Source: Vibrio celticus (GTDB taxonomy: Bacteria; Pseudomonadota; Gammaproteobacteria; Enterobacterales; Vibrionaceae). Taken from it: DNA of 64,000 nucleotides. Below are positions 17,451-25,877 of this stretch, in pieces (position 1 is the stretch's first letter; each line of letters opens with the position of its first letter). The position numbers and the translations under genes are program-made. The notes under the pieces are model-generated. The model was given only the letters and a program-made list of their open reading frames with translations, did no database searches and was not told the DNA's origin. Location: NCBI RefSeq assembly GCF_024347335.1, contig NZ_AP025464.1:558001-622000 (forward strand), given 5' to 3'.

Positions 17451-17843
17451 ATGAAAAAGACTCTATTAGCTATCGCATCTACTATTATCCTTGCTCCTAC
17501 TTTCGCAATGGCTAGTGAACACAACAACAATAATAATGTCAACAGCAAGCACGAAAGCGCTATTGCTTACACTGGACCGATTGAAACCGTTTCTGTTGCG
17601 ACACTACTTGCCGACACAAGCATGTTCGCAGAGCAAGAAGCAATTGTGGATGGCAAGATTGTTCGTCAACTAAAGAATGACACGTTTGTCTTCTCTGATG
17701 GCCAGAGTGAAATTCAAATCGAACTGGATGATGATATCCGCCTAGCACAACCACTGACCGCTGATACAAAAGTTCGTATCTTCGGCGAATATGAAGGCGG
17801 CAAGACACCGGAAATCGAAGTGGACCACATCCAGATTCTATAA
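17451..17843 (+). CDS. YgiW/YdeI-family periplasmic OB-fold stress protein
   Basis: 130 residues: signal peptide (about 1-21, ending AMA), an asparagine-rich linker coded by AAC/AAT repeats, then a BOF domain (bacterial OB fold, PF04076) with VSVATLLADTSMFAEQEAIV and GQSEIQIELDDDI. E. coli YgiW and YdeI of this family protect against peroxide and cationic peptides; one homologue (VisP) binds peptidoglycan. The role here is transferred. The gene has its own terminator and a pair of palindromes before the start codon, so it looks like a single regulated unit. Confidence 0.85.
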   Translation: MKKTLLAIASTIILAPTFAMASEHNNNNNVNSKHESAIAYTGPIETVSVATLLADTSMFAEQEAIVDGKIVRQLKNDTFVFSDGQSEIQIELDDDIRLAQPLTADTKVRIFGEYEGGKTPEIEVDHIQIL

Positions 17844-17878
17844 GCGATTAATATAAAAATACCGACTTCAAATAATTG

Positions 17879-17901
17879 GCCTGCATATTGCAGGCTTTTT
17901 T
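17879..17901 (+). terminator. Terminator after the YgiW-like gene
   Basis: Perfect 7-bp stem GCCTGCA/TGCAGGC, three-base loop, then six T. It proves that the downstream gene does not start at the in-frame ATG at 17876, which lies just before it. Confidence 0.9.
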
Positions 17902-17941
17902 GTATTATACTGCCGCAAAATACAATTTATATGGAGTCACC

Positions 17942-18466
17942 ATGCTAGGTTGCACGAATAAGACTGTCCTTTTAGGACTCGCTGCACTGTGTTCATTCTC
18001 TGCGTCTGCAAACAACTTTAACTACAACACATTCGAGCTGCGCATGGGTACTAGCCCAAGTACTTTCGGTGGTGAAGTCACAACAATGTTCACTCAGAAC
18101 TCTCACTTTGTTGCTCGTATCGATTCAGAATTTGAAAGTGATTGGGATGCAGCGGTAGGTATGGGGTTCAACGGCCCAATCAATCAATTTGCTGACGTTA
18201 CTGGCCAAATGTTACTGCACAACATTGAACGTAATGACGACAACCACATCAAAACAGAAATCAACATTGGCTTGAGAGCTTGGTTAATGGCAAACGTTGA
18301 AATTAATGCGCGCCTTGGTCAACTGATCGACAACGATGACACTCGTTCAATTGTGGGTATCGGTGCTCGTTTCCATTCAACTGATCAACTGTCTGTTGGC
18401 CTTGATATGCGCAATAACGGCACTTACGGTCACCAAATCTTAATGTCGGCTCGATTTGGTTTCTAA
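17942..18466 (+). CDS. Small outer-membrane beta-barrel protein, unknown
   Basis: 174 residues from the ATG at 17942, which has GGAG five bases upstream; the frame is open further 5' but that part is a terminator. A signal peptide ending in ASA is followed by alternating strands and a C-terminal SARFGF with the terminal phenylalanine required by the BAM assembly machinery. The size suggests an eight-stranded barrel. I do not recognise the family with certainty. It lies between two terminators and is monocistronic. Confidence 0.65.
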   Translation: MLGCTNKTVLLGLAALCSFSASANNFNYNTFELRMGTSPSTFGGEVTTMFTQNSHFVARIDSEFESDWDAAVGMGFNGPINQFADVTGQMLLHNIERNDDNHIKTEINIGLRAWLMANVEINARLGQLIDNDDTRSIVGIGARFHSTDQLSVGLDMRNNGTYGHQILMSARFGF

Positions 18467-18549
18467 TCTAGATTTCGTATCTAGGTTTTATTGATCAGCT
18501 TAGGTTTAGTTACTGAGTAATAAATAGCTAAACATATTACATAGAAAAA

Positions 18550-18581
18550 CCCCGAACACATTAATGTTCGGGGCTTTTTTT
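18550..18581. terminator. Bidirectional terminator
   Basis: Nine-bp stem CCCCGAACA/TGTTCGGGG flanked by A5 on the left and T7 on the right, so it can serve both the small barrel gene (plus) and ybiT (minus). Confidence 0.9.
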
Positions 18582-18632
18582 GTTAGTTCCGCTGACTGTT
18601 AATCGTTTAACAACCGAAGCTAACAACTTACT

Positions 18633-20240
18633 CTATAAGTTAACCATCAGCATCTTTTTCTGGTGGTCTAAGTACTCTTCATAAGTACCTTGGAAGCTCA
18701 CTAGCTGTTGGTCTTTCACATCGATGATGTGTGTTGCCAGTGAAGAAACGAACTCACGGTCATGACTTACGAAGATAAGCGTCCCCGTATAAACCTTCAA
18801 CGCGTCGTTCAGGGCTTGGATTGCTTCCATGTCCATATGGTTCGTTGGTTCGTCCATTACCAGCACGTTGATGTCTTGCATCATTAGCTTGCCGAACAAC
18901 AGACGGTTCTTCTCACCACCAGAACAGTTGCGCGCTTTTTTGTTCGCATCGTCAGCAGTAAACAATAGACGACCTAGAATGCCACGTACCATAAGATCAT
19001 CGTGCTTCACGGTGCGCCATTGCGAGATCCAATCGAAGATGCTCAGGTCGTTATCAAAATCCTTAGTGCTATCTTGCGGGCAGTAGCCTACCGATGCGTT
19101 TTCAGACCATTTAACGATGCCTTCGTTTTGTTCTAGCTCTTGAACTAGGCAACGTAGCAGCGTGGTTTTACCCACACCGTTCTCACCGATAACCGCAAGA
19201 CGAGTACCTGCTTCAAGTAGCAAGTTACCACCAGCAAACAATGTTTCACCATCGAAGCCGTGACCAAGGTCTTGAAGTTCAAGCGCTTGACGGTGCAGTT
19301 TTTTGCCTTCACCAAAATCAATTGATGGGCTCATACGGCTCGATGATTTCACTTCATCAAGCGTGATCTTGTCCATTTTCTTAGCACGAGAACTTGCTTG
19401 TTTCGCTTTCGATGCGTTCGCACCAAAACGGTTTACGAAGTCTTGAAGCTCACTGATTTCAGCCGCTTTCTTAGCGTTGCTTGCTAGAAGCTGCTCTCGA
19501 ATCAAACCAGACGCTTCTAGGAAGTACTCGTAGTTACCAGGGTAAACGCGTAGCTCACCGTAATCGATATCCGCCATGTGCGTACACACAGAGTTCAGGA
19601 AGTGTCTATCGTGCGATATGATGATCATTGTACATTTACGCTGGTTCAGCTCTTCAGCAAGCCAGTTGATCGTATGAATGTCCAAGTTGTTGGTTGGTTC
19701 ATCAAGTAGCAAGATATCTGGGTTTGCAAACAGAGCTTGTGCCAATAGCACACGCAGTTTCCAACCTGGAGCAACTTGCTGCATCAGACCGAAATGGAAC
19801 TCTTCTTCGATACCGGCTTGGATTAGAATATCGCCAGCACGGCTTTCTGCTGTGTAGCCATCCATTTCCGCGAATTCGCTTTCAAGTTCTGCGACTTTCA
19901 TACCATCGTCTTCGCTCATTTCTGGCAAAGAATAAATGCGGTCACGTTCTTGTTTTACTTCCCACAGTTTTCTGTCACCCATGATTACAACGTCGATAAC
20001 GCTGTATTGTTCGAAAGCGAACTGATCTTGGCTAAGCACACCCAGTTTTTCTCCTGGGGTGATAGAAACGTTGCCCGAACTTGGCGTTAATGCGCCACTT
20101 AGGATTTTCATGAACGTTGATTTGCCGCAACCATTGGCGCCGATCAAACCATAACGGTTGCCGTTACCAAATTTAGCAGAGATGTTTTCAAACAGCGGCT
20201 CTGCGCCAAATTGCATTGTGATGTTCGCGGTAGATATCAA
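18633..20240 (-). CDS. ybiT: ABC-F ATPase YbiT
   Basis: A 535-residue soluble protein with two ABC ATPase domains and no membrane domain: Walker A GANGCGKST (about 35) and GENGVGKTT (about 355), Walker B/signature pairs LLLDEPTNNLD and VLVMDEPTNHMD, and the linker between them. The second signature is NCSGGEKNR; the first signature is degenerate (VAPGWKLRV), as in the YbiT branch. ABC-F proteins act on the ribosome and influence translation or its rescue. Single gene with its own terminator; the promoter is in the 324-bp gap upstream. Confidence 0.93.
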   Translation of the reverse strand: MISTANITMQFGAEPLFENISAKFGNGNRYGLIGANGCGKSTFMKILSGALTPSSGNVSITPGEKLGVLSQDQFAFEQYSVIDVVIMGDRKLWEVKQERDRIYSLPEMSEDDGMKVAELESEFAEMDGYTAESRAGDILIQAGIEEEFHFGLMQQVAPGWKLRVLLAQALFANPDILLLDEPTNNLDIHTINWLAEELNQRKCTMIIISHDRHFLNSVCTHMADIDYGELRVYPGNYEYFLEASGLIREQLLASNAKKAAEISELQDFVNRFGANASKAKQASSRAKKMDKITLDEVKSSSRMSPSIDFGEGKKLHRQALELQDLGHGFDGETLFAGGNLLLEAGTRLAVIGENGVGKTTLLRCLVQELEQNEGIVKWSENASVGYCPQDSTKDFDNDLSIFDWISQWRTVKHDDLMVRGILGRLLFTADDANKKARNCSGGEKNRLLFGKLMMQDINVLVMDEPTNHMDMEAIQALNDALKVYTGTLIFVSHDREFVSSLATHIIDVKDQQLVSFQGTYEEYLDHQKKMLMVNL

Positions 20241-20564
20241 AGAACTAATTCCTAAGCGTGTACTGACAGATAATTATTAGACTATTTCAATAACCTAAAT
20301 AAGAAGTACGAAAGTATGGATTAAACAAAAATCGAAGCGCGGATTATATAGAGATCTCGATCACGTTGTCGAGGTTAAACAGTAAACGAATAGTAAACAT
20401 AGACCATTTAGATGCTTTTCATACGTTATTGGGGTGTAAATAGAAAAATCCCCACCAGCAGAACCGGCAGGGATTTCATTTATCAACACTAAAAGTCTTT
20501 TAAGCTCGTCACTTTTGAAACTATAGCTCTTCCAAACGAAAAGCTTTGATGACTAGCAGAACTG
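20241..20564. other. Intergenic region between ybiT and the retropepsin-like gene
   Basis: Promoter region of ybiT plus the terminator at 20446-20476. Nothing else is visible. Confidence 0.5.
20446..20476 (-). terminator. Terminator after the retropepsin-like lipoprotein gene
   Basis: Stem AAATCCC/GGGATTT with an inner imperfect GCCGG/CTGG pairing; five T follow on the minus strand. Confidence 0.65.
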
Positions 20565-21251
20565 TTATTTAGTTATTTTCTTTTGAACGTATTTTTGGCT
20601 TACATCTACTACCGCAACATCTCTAAAGAAGCTTCTACCCAACAGAAGTGGGAATGAAAGATGCGTTCGGTCCGCTAGAGTAAACTCAGTTTTGTCTTTC
20701 AGGTCACCGATTTGAATTGAAGCGACAACCACAGCACGTCGTTGTGTACCTTCCGCGCTCGACTGCTTAATCTTAACCCAACGCTCTACCGGTAAGCTGA
20801 TCTCTTCCGTAGTGATGCCGTCATGTTCGATTTTGAACTTAACCCAGTCTTTTCCGTCACGTTCAAAATCAACAACATCAACCGCACTGATTGAAGAGGT
20901 TGTTGCGCCTGTATCGACACGTGCTTTAAACGCTTCTTTCAAACCTGGTACAAACACCCACTCTTCTTCACCAAGAATCAGTTTGCCATCGCTTGTTTTA
21001 GTCGGCTTTGGAGCTGGCTTTTCTTCAGGCTTTGGTTTCACTTCTGGTTCAGTTGGTTTTACTTCTTCAGGCTTCTCTGTAGGTTCCGTTACTTTCTCGC
21101 CTTCAGTTGCGTCAGTCTTTGAAGAGTCATCCACAACAGGTTGTTCTACTTGAGGCTTTTGCTCTGGCTCGACAGGAGCTTGAGTCGTCGTCGAACAAGC
21201 AAACAGGCCACCACTTAGCATCAAAACTACAATCGCTTTCCAGTTATACAT
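20565..21251 (-). CDS. Retropepsin-like (ATP-dependent zinc protease family) lipoprotein
   Basis: 228 residues. A lipobox, LFAC, with the cysteine at residue 19 predicts a lipid-anchored protein. A long linker rich in P, E and K (about 25-90) leads to a PF05618 domain (about 95-228) with VDTGATTSS, the active-site signature of retropepsin-type aspartic proteases, and LLLGRSFFRD near the end. The family name, ATP-dependent zinc protease, is historical; the visible motif is that of an aspartic peptidase. It starts 11 bp after the aminotransferase gene, so the two are probably cotranscribed. Confidence 0.8.
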   Translation of the reverse strand: MYNWKAIVVLMLSGGLFACSTTTQAPVEPEQKPQVEQPVVDDSSKTDATEGEKVTEPTEKPEEVKPTEPEVKPKPEEKPAPKPTKTSDGKLILGEEEWVFVPGLKEAFKARVDTGATTSSISAVDVVDFERDGKDWVKFKIEHDGITTEEISLPVERWVKIKQSSAEGTQRRAVVVASIQIGDLKDKTEFTLADRTHLSFPLLLGRSFFRDVAVVDVSQKYVQKKITK

Positions 21252-21262
21252 TCAGTCACCTT

Positions 21263-22447
21263 CTATTTTGAAACGTTGGCTATCGCTTTAGCTACATAAG
21301 GAATATGAGATTCGGAAAGGCCTGCAATATTGATGCGTCCATCACCAACACCATAGACTCCATACTCTTCACGTAATTGATTCATTTGAGTTTCTTTAAA
21401 GCCTAGTACACTAAACATGCCTTTATGGCTTTCAATGAAATCAAATTGTGACGTGTTATAAGTATTTCGCAATTCATCACATAAACTTTGGCGCAGATTT
21501 AACAAACGTTGCTGCATTTCACTCAATTCTTGCTTCCAAATCGATGTTAGCTCTTGATTCTGAAGAATTGTTTTAACCAAAGCGGCACCATGATCTGGCG
21601 GCATTGTATAAGTTGAACGAGCAAGCGTAAGAAGCTTACCTTTAGCATTACCAACGTGTTCGCTGTTCTTGCCAATCACGATAGCGGCACCCGTTCTTTC
21701 ACGGTATAAACCGAAGTTCTTCGAGCAAGATGTCGTAATCAACATCTCTTCGACGTTGTTAGCCATGTGTTGAAGACCTTTAGCATCTTCTTCTAGGCCA
21801 TCACCAAAACCTTGGTAGGCAATATCAACGAACGGTAAGAAACCATTCTTCTGAGATAATTTGGTGATTTCCTGCCACGCTTCAAAGTCGATATCTGCAC
21901 CCGTTGGGTTATGGCAGCAACCGTGCAGTAGTACCACGTCGGATGGACCCGCTTTCGAAAGGTCATCCAACATTCTTGCAGTATCAACTTGCTTCGTTTC
22001 AGGACTGAAGTAATTGTAGTATCGAACTTTTAAGCCTGCCGCTTCCATCACCGGTTTGTGGTTAACGTAGCTTGGGTTTGAAATCCAAACTGTGGTGTCT
22101 GGTTGAGAAACTTTCATTAAGTCACCCAACATGCGAAGTGCACCACTTGCACCAGGTGTTTGAATCGCAGCAACGCGATCCATTGCAGAAGTCCCTTTAA
22201 GCAGCAGATCAACCATGCTCTGGTTAAACTCTTCACAGCCTGCTAGGCCAACGTAAGCTTTGGTTTTCTGCGTATCAACAACGATATCTTGAGCCATAGA
22301 AACGGCTTTCATGATCGGTGTTTCGCCTTGTTCGTTTTTGTAAACGCCAATGCCTAAGTCGACTTTATCAGTACGAGTATCGCCGCGGTAAGCAACAGAA
22401 AGAGATAGAATTGGATCTAAAGTTGGTTTTGGTAGATGTGAAAACAT
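21263..22447 (-). CDS. Aspartate/aromatic amino acid aminotransferase
   Basis: About 394 residues of the class I PLP-dependent aminotransferase fold, closest in pattern to AspC/TyrB: DKVDLGIGVYKNE near the N-terminus, HNPTGAD, the PLP lysine in TSCSKNFGLYRERTG, and GMFSVLG. It converts aspartate, tyrosine or phenylalanine to the oxo-acid with 2-oxoglutarate as acceptor. I start at the ATG at 22447, which aligns with the E. coli N-terminus; a GTG three codons earlier is too close to the AAAGGG ribosome-binding site. Substrate preference cannot be decided here. Confidence 0.88.
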   Translation of the reverse strand: MFSHLPKPTLDPILSLSVAYRGDTRTDKVDLGIGVYKNEQGETPIMKAVSMAQDIVVDTQKTKAYVGLAGCEEFNQSMVDLLLKGTSAMDRVAAIQTPGASGALRMLGDLMKVSQPDTTVWISNPSYVNHKPVMEAAGLKVRYYNYFSPETKQVDTARMLDDLSKAGPSDVVLLHGCCHNPTGADIDFEAWQEITKLSQKNGFLPFVDIAYQGFGDGLEEDAKGLQHMANNVEEMLITTSCSKNFGLYRERTGAAIVIGKNSEHVGNAKGKLLTLARSTYTMPPDHGAALVKTILQNQELTSIWKQELSEMQQRLLNLRQSLCDELRNTYNTSQFDFIESHKGMFSVLGFKETQMNQLREEYGVYGVGDGRINIAGLSESHIPYVAKAIANVSK

Positions 22448-22664
22448 GAAAGTCACAACCCTTTGAAATTCAAGTAATGAGTTTCACGTTAACATTATCG
22501 TAGACAAATCAGAAACATTTTTTAATAGAAGCGCTTAGTTACCATAAGTAATCAGAGATTGGTCATTTCAAACGGATAAATAGTGAAAATTTCAAACACC
22601 TAATGACATATTTAACAATTTAAAGCGCTTTATTTCTATGTGTCTTATGTTCCCATGTGCCCTA

Positions 22665-23501
22665 TTAAGCACTTTGTTTGAATTGCCTTGGTGTCATTCC
22701 CGACCACGCCTTAAATCGGGTACTGAAGTTGGCAGCATTGGGATATCCCACTATCTCACCGATATGTTGAATCGACCAATCACTCGATTTCAACAAACGT
22801 GCTGCGTATTCCATTCTCATGCGCATGATATGAGTCATTGGGCTGTGTGAGTAATAGCGCTGGCACAAGCGATGGAAATGCGGCTCTGAGCAAGGGAACA
22901 AGCTCGCAAGCTCGTGAACGTTCCACTCTTTGTGAAGCTGCTTTTGTACGTTGTCGAACACGCGTCTTAAACGAATCAAATTGCGTGATTGCTGCTGCGG
23001 GACTGGCGCATTAATCATGAACTCGATTTGAGCGACACTGTGATTGGCGATCGCTCCCCCCAAATCGATCGGCAGCGCAATGCTTCTCAATAGAGTGTGA
23101 ATGCACGACGAGACGACTTCTGCGGCCGGAGACAACGTGTAACTCACTTCATCACTCACTACTTTATCCCATTGCTTATCTGGCGAGAGAAAGATCCATG
23201 CGATTTGCCATGTCTCTTCTTCAATCCCAAAGCCATTCTCTGTGCCCGCTGGCACGGTAATACACGACCCTGACTCTAGAGTATAGCGACACGACCCGCT
23301 TTCTAACCACCCTTTCCCCCTAACCGTGTATAGCAGCATGTGTTTCTGTGGATTCTTCCTATGGACCGAAAAGAAATCTCGGCACGACGCCGTCCCACAC
23401 TGAACGATACCCAACTCTTCGAATGCCAATACATGGCTTTGATCGACAAACTCTTGGTGTGTCTGATCAGAGATCTCGTACCGTTCGTGTTTCTCACTCA
23501 T
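22665..23501 (-). CDS. AraC-family regulator, divergent to MATE gene 1
   Basis: 278 residues. The N-terminal ~130 residues look like a cupin-type effector domain (LLYTVRGKGWLESG, ITVPAGTENGF), and the last ~100 are the double helix-turn-helix of AraC proteins with IGEIVGYPNAANFSTRFK and the terminal GMTPRQFKQ. It reads away from the MATE gene 23713-25098 with 211 bp between, the usual layout for a regulator and its target. The effector is unknown. A similar AraC/MATE pair sits at 41159-43500. Confidence 0.88.
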   Translation of the reverse strand: MSEKHERYEISDQTHQEFVDQSHVLAFEELGIVQCGTASCRDFFSVHRKNPQKHMLLYTVRGKGWLESGSCRYTLESGSCITVPAGTENGFGIEEETWQIAWIFLSPDKQWDKVVSDEVSYTLSPAAEVVSSCIHTLLRSIALPIDLGGAIANHSVAQIEFMINAPVPQQQSRNLIRLRRVFDNVQKQLHKEWNVHELASLFPCSEPHFHRLCQRYYSHSPMTHIMRMRMEYAARLLKSSDWSIQHIGEIVGYPNAANFSTRFKAWSGMTPRQFKQSA

Positions 23502-23712
23502 TTCACTGGTCGCTCATTAGGTTTGTCTGCAATTAAATCGCCACATTAGTCATTCGATAGTTTTGAAATAGATGATTCTGAAAACAGATCGTTTTGACAA
23601 ATAGGCAGCTTTTGAGAATAGATAGTTTGGCAAAAGTTTGTGATGAACCTGAACAATACAGCCAAAACAAATACCGATAAACTTCTCGCATATTAACCAC
23701 AGGGGAAATGCG

Positions 23713-25098
23713 ATGCGCTCGACATATCGTCATCTAGACAAAGATTTTTGGCAAAAGCTTTTACACATCGTTTTGCCTGTATCGCTACAAACTATGTTGT
23801 TTTCATTACTTGGCGTAGTCGATATTTTTATGGTTAACCAACTGGGTGACTCTGCAACCGCAGCGGTTGGCGTGGGTAACCGTATATTTTTCTTCAACTT
23901 AATCATGGTATCTGGGATTAGCGGCGCTGTCAGTGTGCTAGCTTCGCAATATTTCGGTGCGGGAGATTTCAACGGAATTAGACGCACATTAGCGCAATCA
24001 TGGGCATTGTCTGTCTTTGCCATCATCCCCTTTGTGTTCATTTATACATTGGCTCCTGAATCAGTCGTGTCTGTGGTGGCCTCAGATCCTGATTACGTCC
24101 GCTTGGCAACGGATTACCTTTGGATAACAGGAGCCAGCCTTATTGGTACGGCTATCGTAGTGCCACTAGAAAGCGCACTGCGATCGGTCGGCGAAGCCAA
24201 GCTACCTACCAAGATCAGCATCTGGGCGATCATCATCAACGCGATTCTCAATGCATTGCTGATATTCGGATTATTTGGCTTCCCTGAACTAGGTGTTGTA
24301 GGAGCTGCAATTGGCACCACTGTCTCTCGATTCTTTCAAACGATTGCCCTACTTGTGATGGCGAAGAGACACTACGCTCACTTGTTCCCAACACTGAGTA
24401 ATTGGCGCGATACGATATTGCCGAAGCATAGAAAGAAGTATTTCAAGATAGCAATTCCGATGTTGGTTCATGATACGGCTTGGGCGGGCGGAATACTGAT
24501 TTATAACGTTATTGTTGGTCAGATGGGTGTTGGCGAGCTTGCGATCATTTCACTGTTATCGCCTGTCGAAAGCATCTTGATCTCAGCGTTCATGGGCTTT
24601 GCCGTCGCTGCTTCGATCATTTTAGGCAACGAGATCGGCGCAAAGAACTATCAACGTGTTGAGAATACCGCTTGGGGATATGTCTTGGTCAGCTGTGGGC
24701 TCGCCGCTCTATTAGCCTTGTTATGCTGGTTTGCCAAACCCGCGATCGTATACATGATCGGTCTTACTCACTTAGAGCTCAAAGACACGGCCGTTAACGT
24801 CACCTTAGTCATGGCACTCGGCATGATACTAAGAGTCTTCAATATGGTCGGTATTGGTGGCGTGCTGAAAAGTGGTGGAGACATCAACTACAGCATCTTC
24901 ATCGACCTGTTTGGCCAATGGGCAATCGGTATCCCCCTTGCCTACTTTACTGCGCTGGTGTTGGGTTGGCCGCTAGAATGGGTTTTGATGATTCTACTGC
25001 TGGAAGAGCTCGCCAAAATAATTCTGACCAGTCATAGGATTCAATCCAAGAAATGGATAAACAACCTAATCGACGAGCCTGAGCACATTCCTATTTAA
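23713..25098 (+). CDS. MATE-family efflux transporter 1
   Basis: 461 residues with about twelve hydrophobic helices in two related halves, as in NorM-type Na+- or H+-driven multidrug exporters. Visible family motifs are LASQYFGAGDF, PLESALRSVGEAK and GGVLKSGGD. The ATG at 23713 has AGGGGAA upstream. The protein shares its C-terminal layout (GGVLKSGGD, LLLEELAK, SHRIQSKKWINNL) with the MATE protein at 42103-43500, so they are paralogues. A terminator follows. Substrate unknown. Confidence 0.9.
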   Translation: MRSTYRHLDKDFWQKLLHIVLPVSLQTMLFSLLGVVDIFMVNQLGDSATAAVGVGNRIFFFNLIMVSGISGAVSVLASQYFGAGDFNGIRRTLAQSWALSVFAIIPFVFIYTLAPESVVSVVASDPDYVRLATDYLWITGASLIGTAIVVPLESALRSVGEAKLPTKISIWAIIINAILNALLIFGLFGFPELGVVGAAIGTTVSRFFQTIALLVMAKRHYAHLFPTLSNWRDTILPKHRKKYFKIAIPMLVHDTAWAGGILIYNVIVGQMGVGELAIISLLSPVESILISAFMGFAVAASIILGNEIGAKNYQRVENTAWGYVLVSCGLAALLALLCWFAKPAIVYMIGLTHLELKDTAVNVTLVMALGMILRVFNMVGIGGVLKSGGDINYSIFIDLFGQWAIGIPLAYFTALVLGWPLEWVLMILLLEELAKIILTSHRIQSKKWINNLIDEPEHIPI

Positions 25099-25154
25099 GC
25101 AAGCGCCAAACTGACATTGATGTGCAGGCGATCGATTCAAAAGAACTCACACTC

Positions 25155-25198
25155 AAGGGCTGATTTGTAGCATTGCGCTAACGATGGTGCCCTTTTTT
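25155..25198 (+). terminator. Probable terminator after MATE gene 1
   Basis: AAGGGC/GCCCTT closing stem with a nested TAGC/GCTA stem in the loop, followed by six T. Confidence 0.55.
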
Positions 25199-25251
25199 CG
25201 GTTTCTGTTTACGAGAGTACTAAATTAGAACAAGCTTATAAGTCAGCAAAG

Positions 25252-25722
25252 CTATAAGTCAGTAAATCGATGAATGATTTGGTTTGAACTACCACGCCAA
25301 TCCAACATTGGATCTGCTTTATCTTGCTCAAAGCGGCCATCAATCAAAGTATCAACGTATTCCAGTACTTGCTTCTGTTTTTCATCAAGCTCACCTAACT
25401 CGTAACCAGTCCACATCCAGATGTCTTTACCCTCACATTCTGCTTTCACACGCTGAACCAACGTAAGAACTTCAGACACGTTTGCAGGATGCAAAGGATC
25501 ACCACCAGAAAGCGACAAGCCACGACGCTTGATTCGCGGATCATTCAGATCAGCGATAATGTGGTCTTGCAGCTCTTGAGTAAACAAATGCCCAGAGTCC
25601 AACCTTTGCGTCGATTGGTTATAACACCCGCGACACTGGTGCACACAACCCGACACAAACAAAGTGCAGCGTGTTCCTGGGCCATTTACAACGTCGATTG
25701 GGTGATATTGGTGATAATTCAT
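25252..25722 (-). CDS. nrdG: Anaerobic ribonucleotide reductase activating enzyme
   Basis: NrdG (156 residues) is a radical-SAM enzyme that puts the glycyl radical on NrdD. The cluster motif CxxxCxxC reads SGCVHQCRGCYN (about 30-37), followed by the SAM-binding GLSLSGGDPLHP. Length matches E. coli NrdG. It is 155 bp downstream of nrdD on the same strand and probably shares its promoter. A 10-bp direct repeat, TATAAGTCAG, overlaps its stop codon region (25237 and 25253). Confidence 0.95.
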   Translation of the reverse strand: MNYHQYHPIDVVNGPGTRCTLFVSGCVHQCRGCYNQSTQRLDSGHLFTQELQDHIIADLNDPRIKRRGLSLSGGDPLHPANVSEVLTLVQRVKAECEGKDIWMWTGYELGELDEKQKQVLEYVDTLIDGRFEQDKADPMLDWRGSSNQIIHRFTDL

Positions 25723-25877
25723 AAGGCAGTATTGAGAACTCGTGATGGCTTAATGGTTTAACTCGAAAAGTAGCGAGAGTTGAAACAAATGAATTGGTAT
25801 CGACATAGCGCCGATACCAATCATATTTCTTGAAACCTAGCTCTTCTAAGTAAGCTAGATAATGATCTTAGCGGTTA

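Noticed and set aside
17876..17941. Upstream extension of the small outer-membrane protein gene
   Set aside because: The extension begins just before and runs through the terminator of the previous gene; the ATG at 17942 has a good ribosome-binding site and gives a signal peptide.
22621..22632. Palindrome TAAAGCGCTTTA between two genes as an operator
   Set aside because: It lies past the 3' end of the AraC gene, is short, and could be part of a weak terminator; no second copy with useful spacing.
25237..25262. Direct repeat TATAAGTCAG at the end of nrdG as attachment site
   Set aside because: Only ten bases, no integrase or inserted DNA, and both copies are 16 bp apart; a small local duplication is enough.
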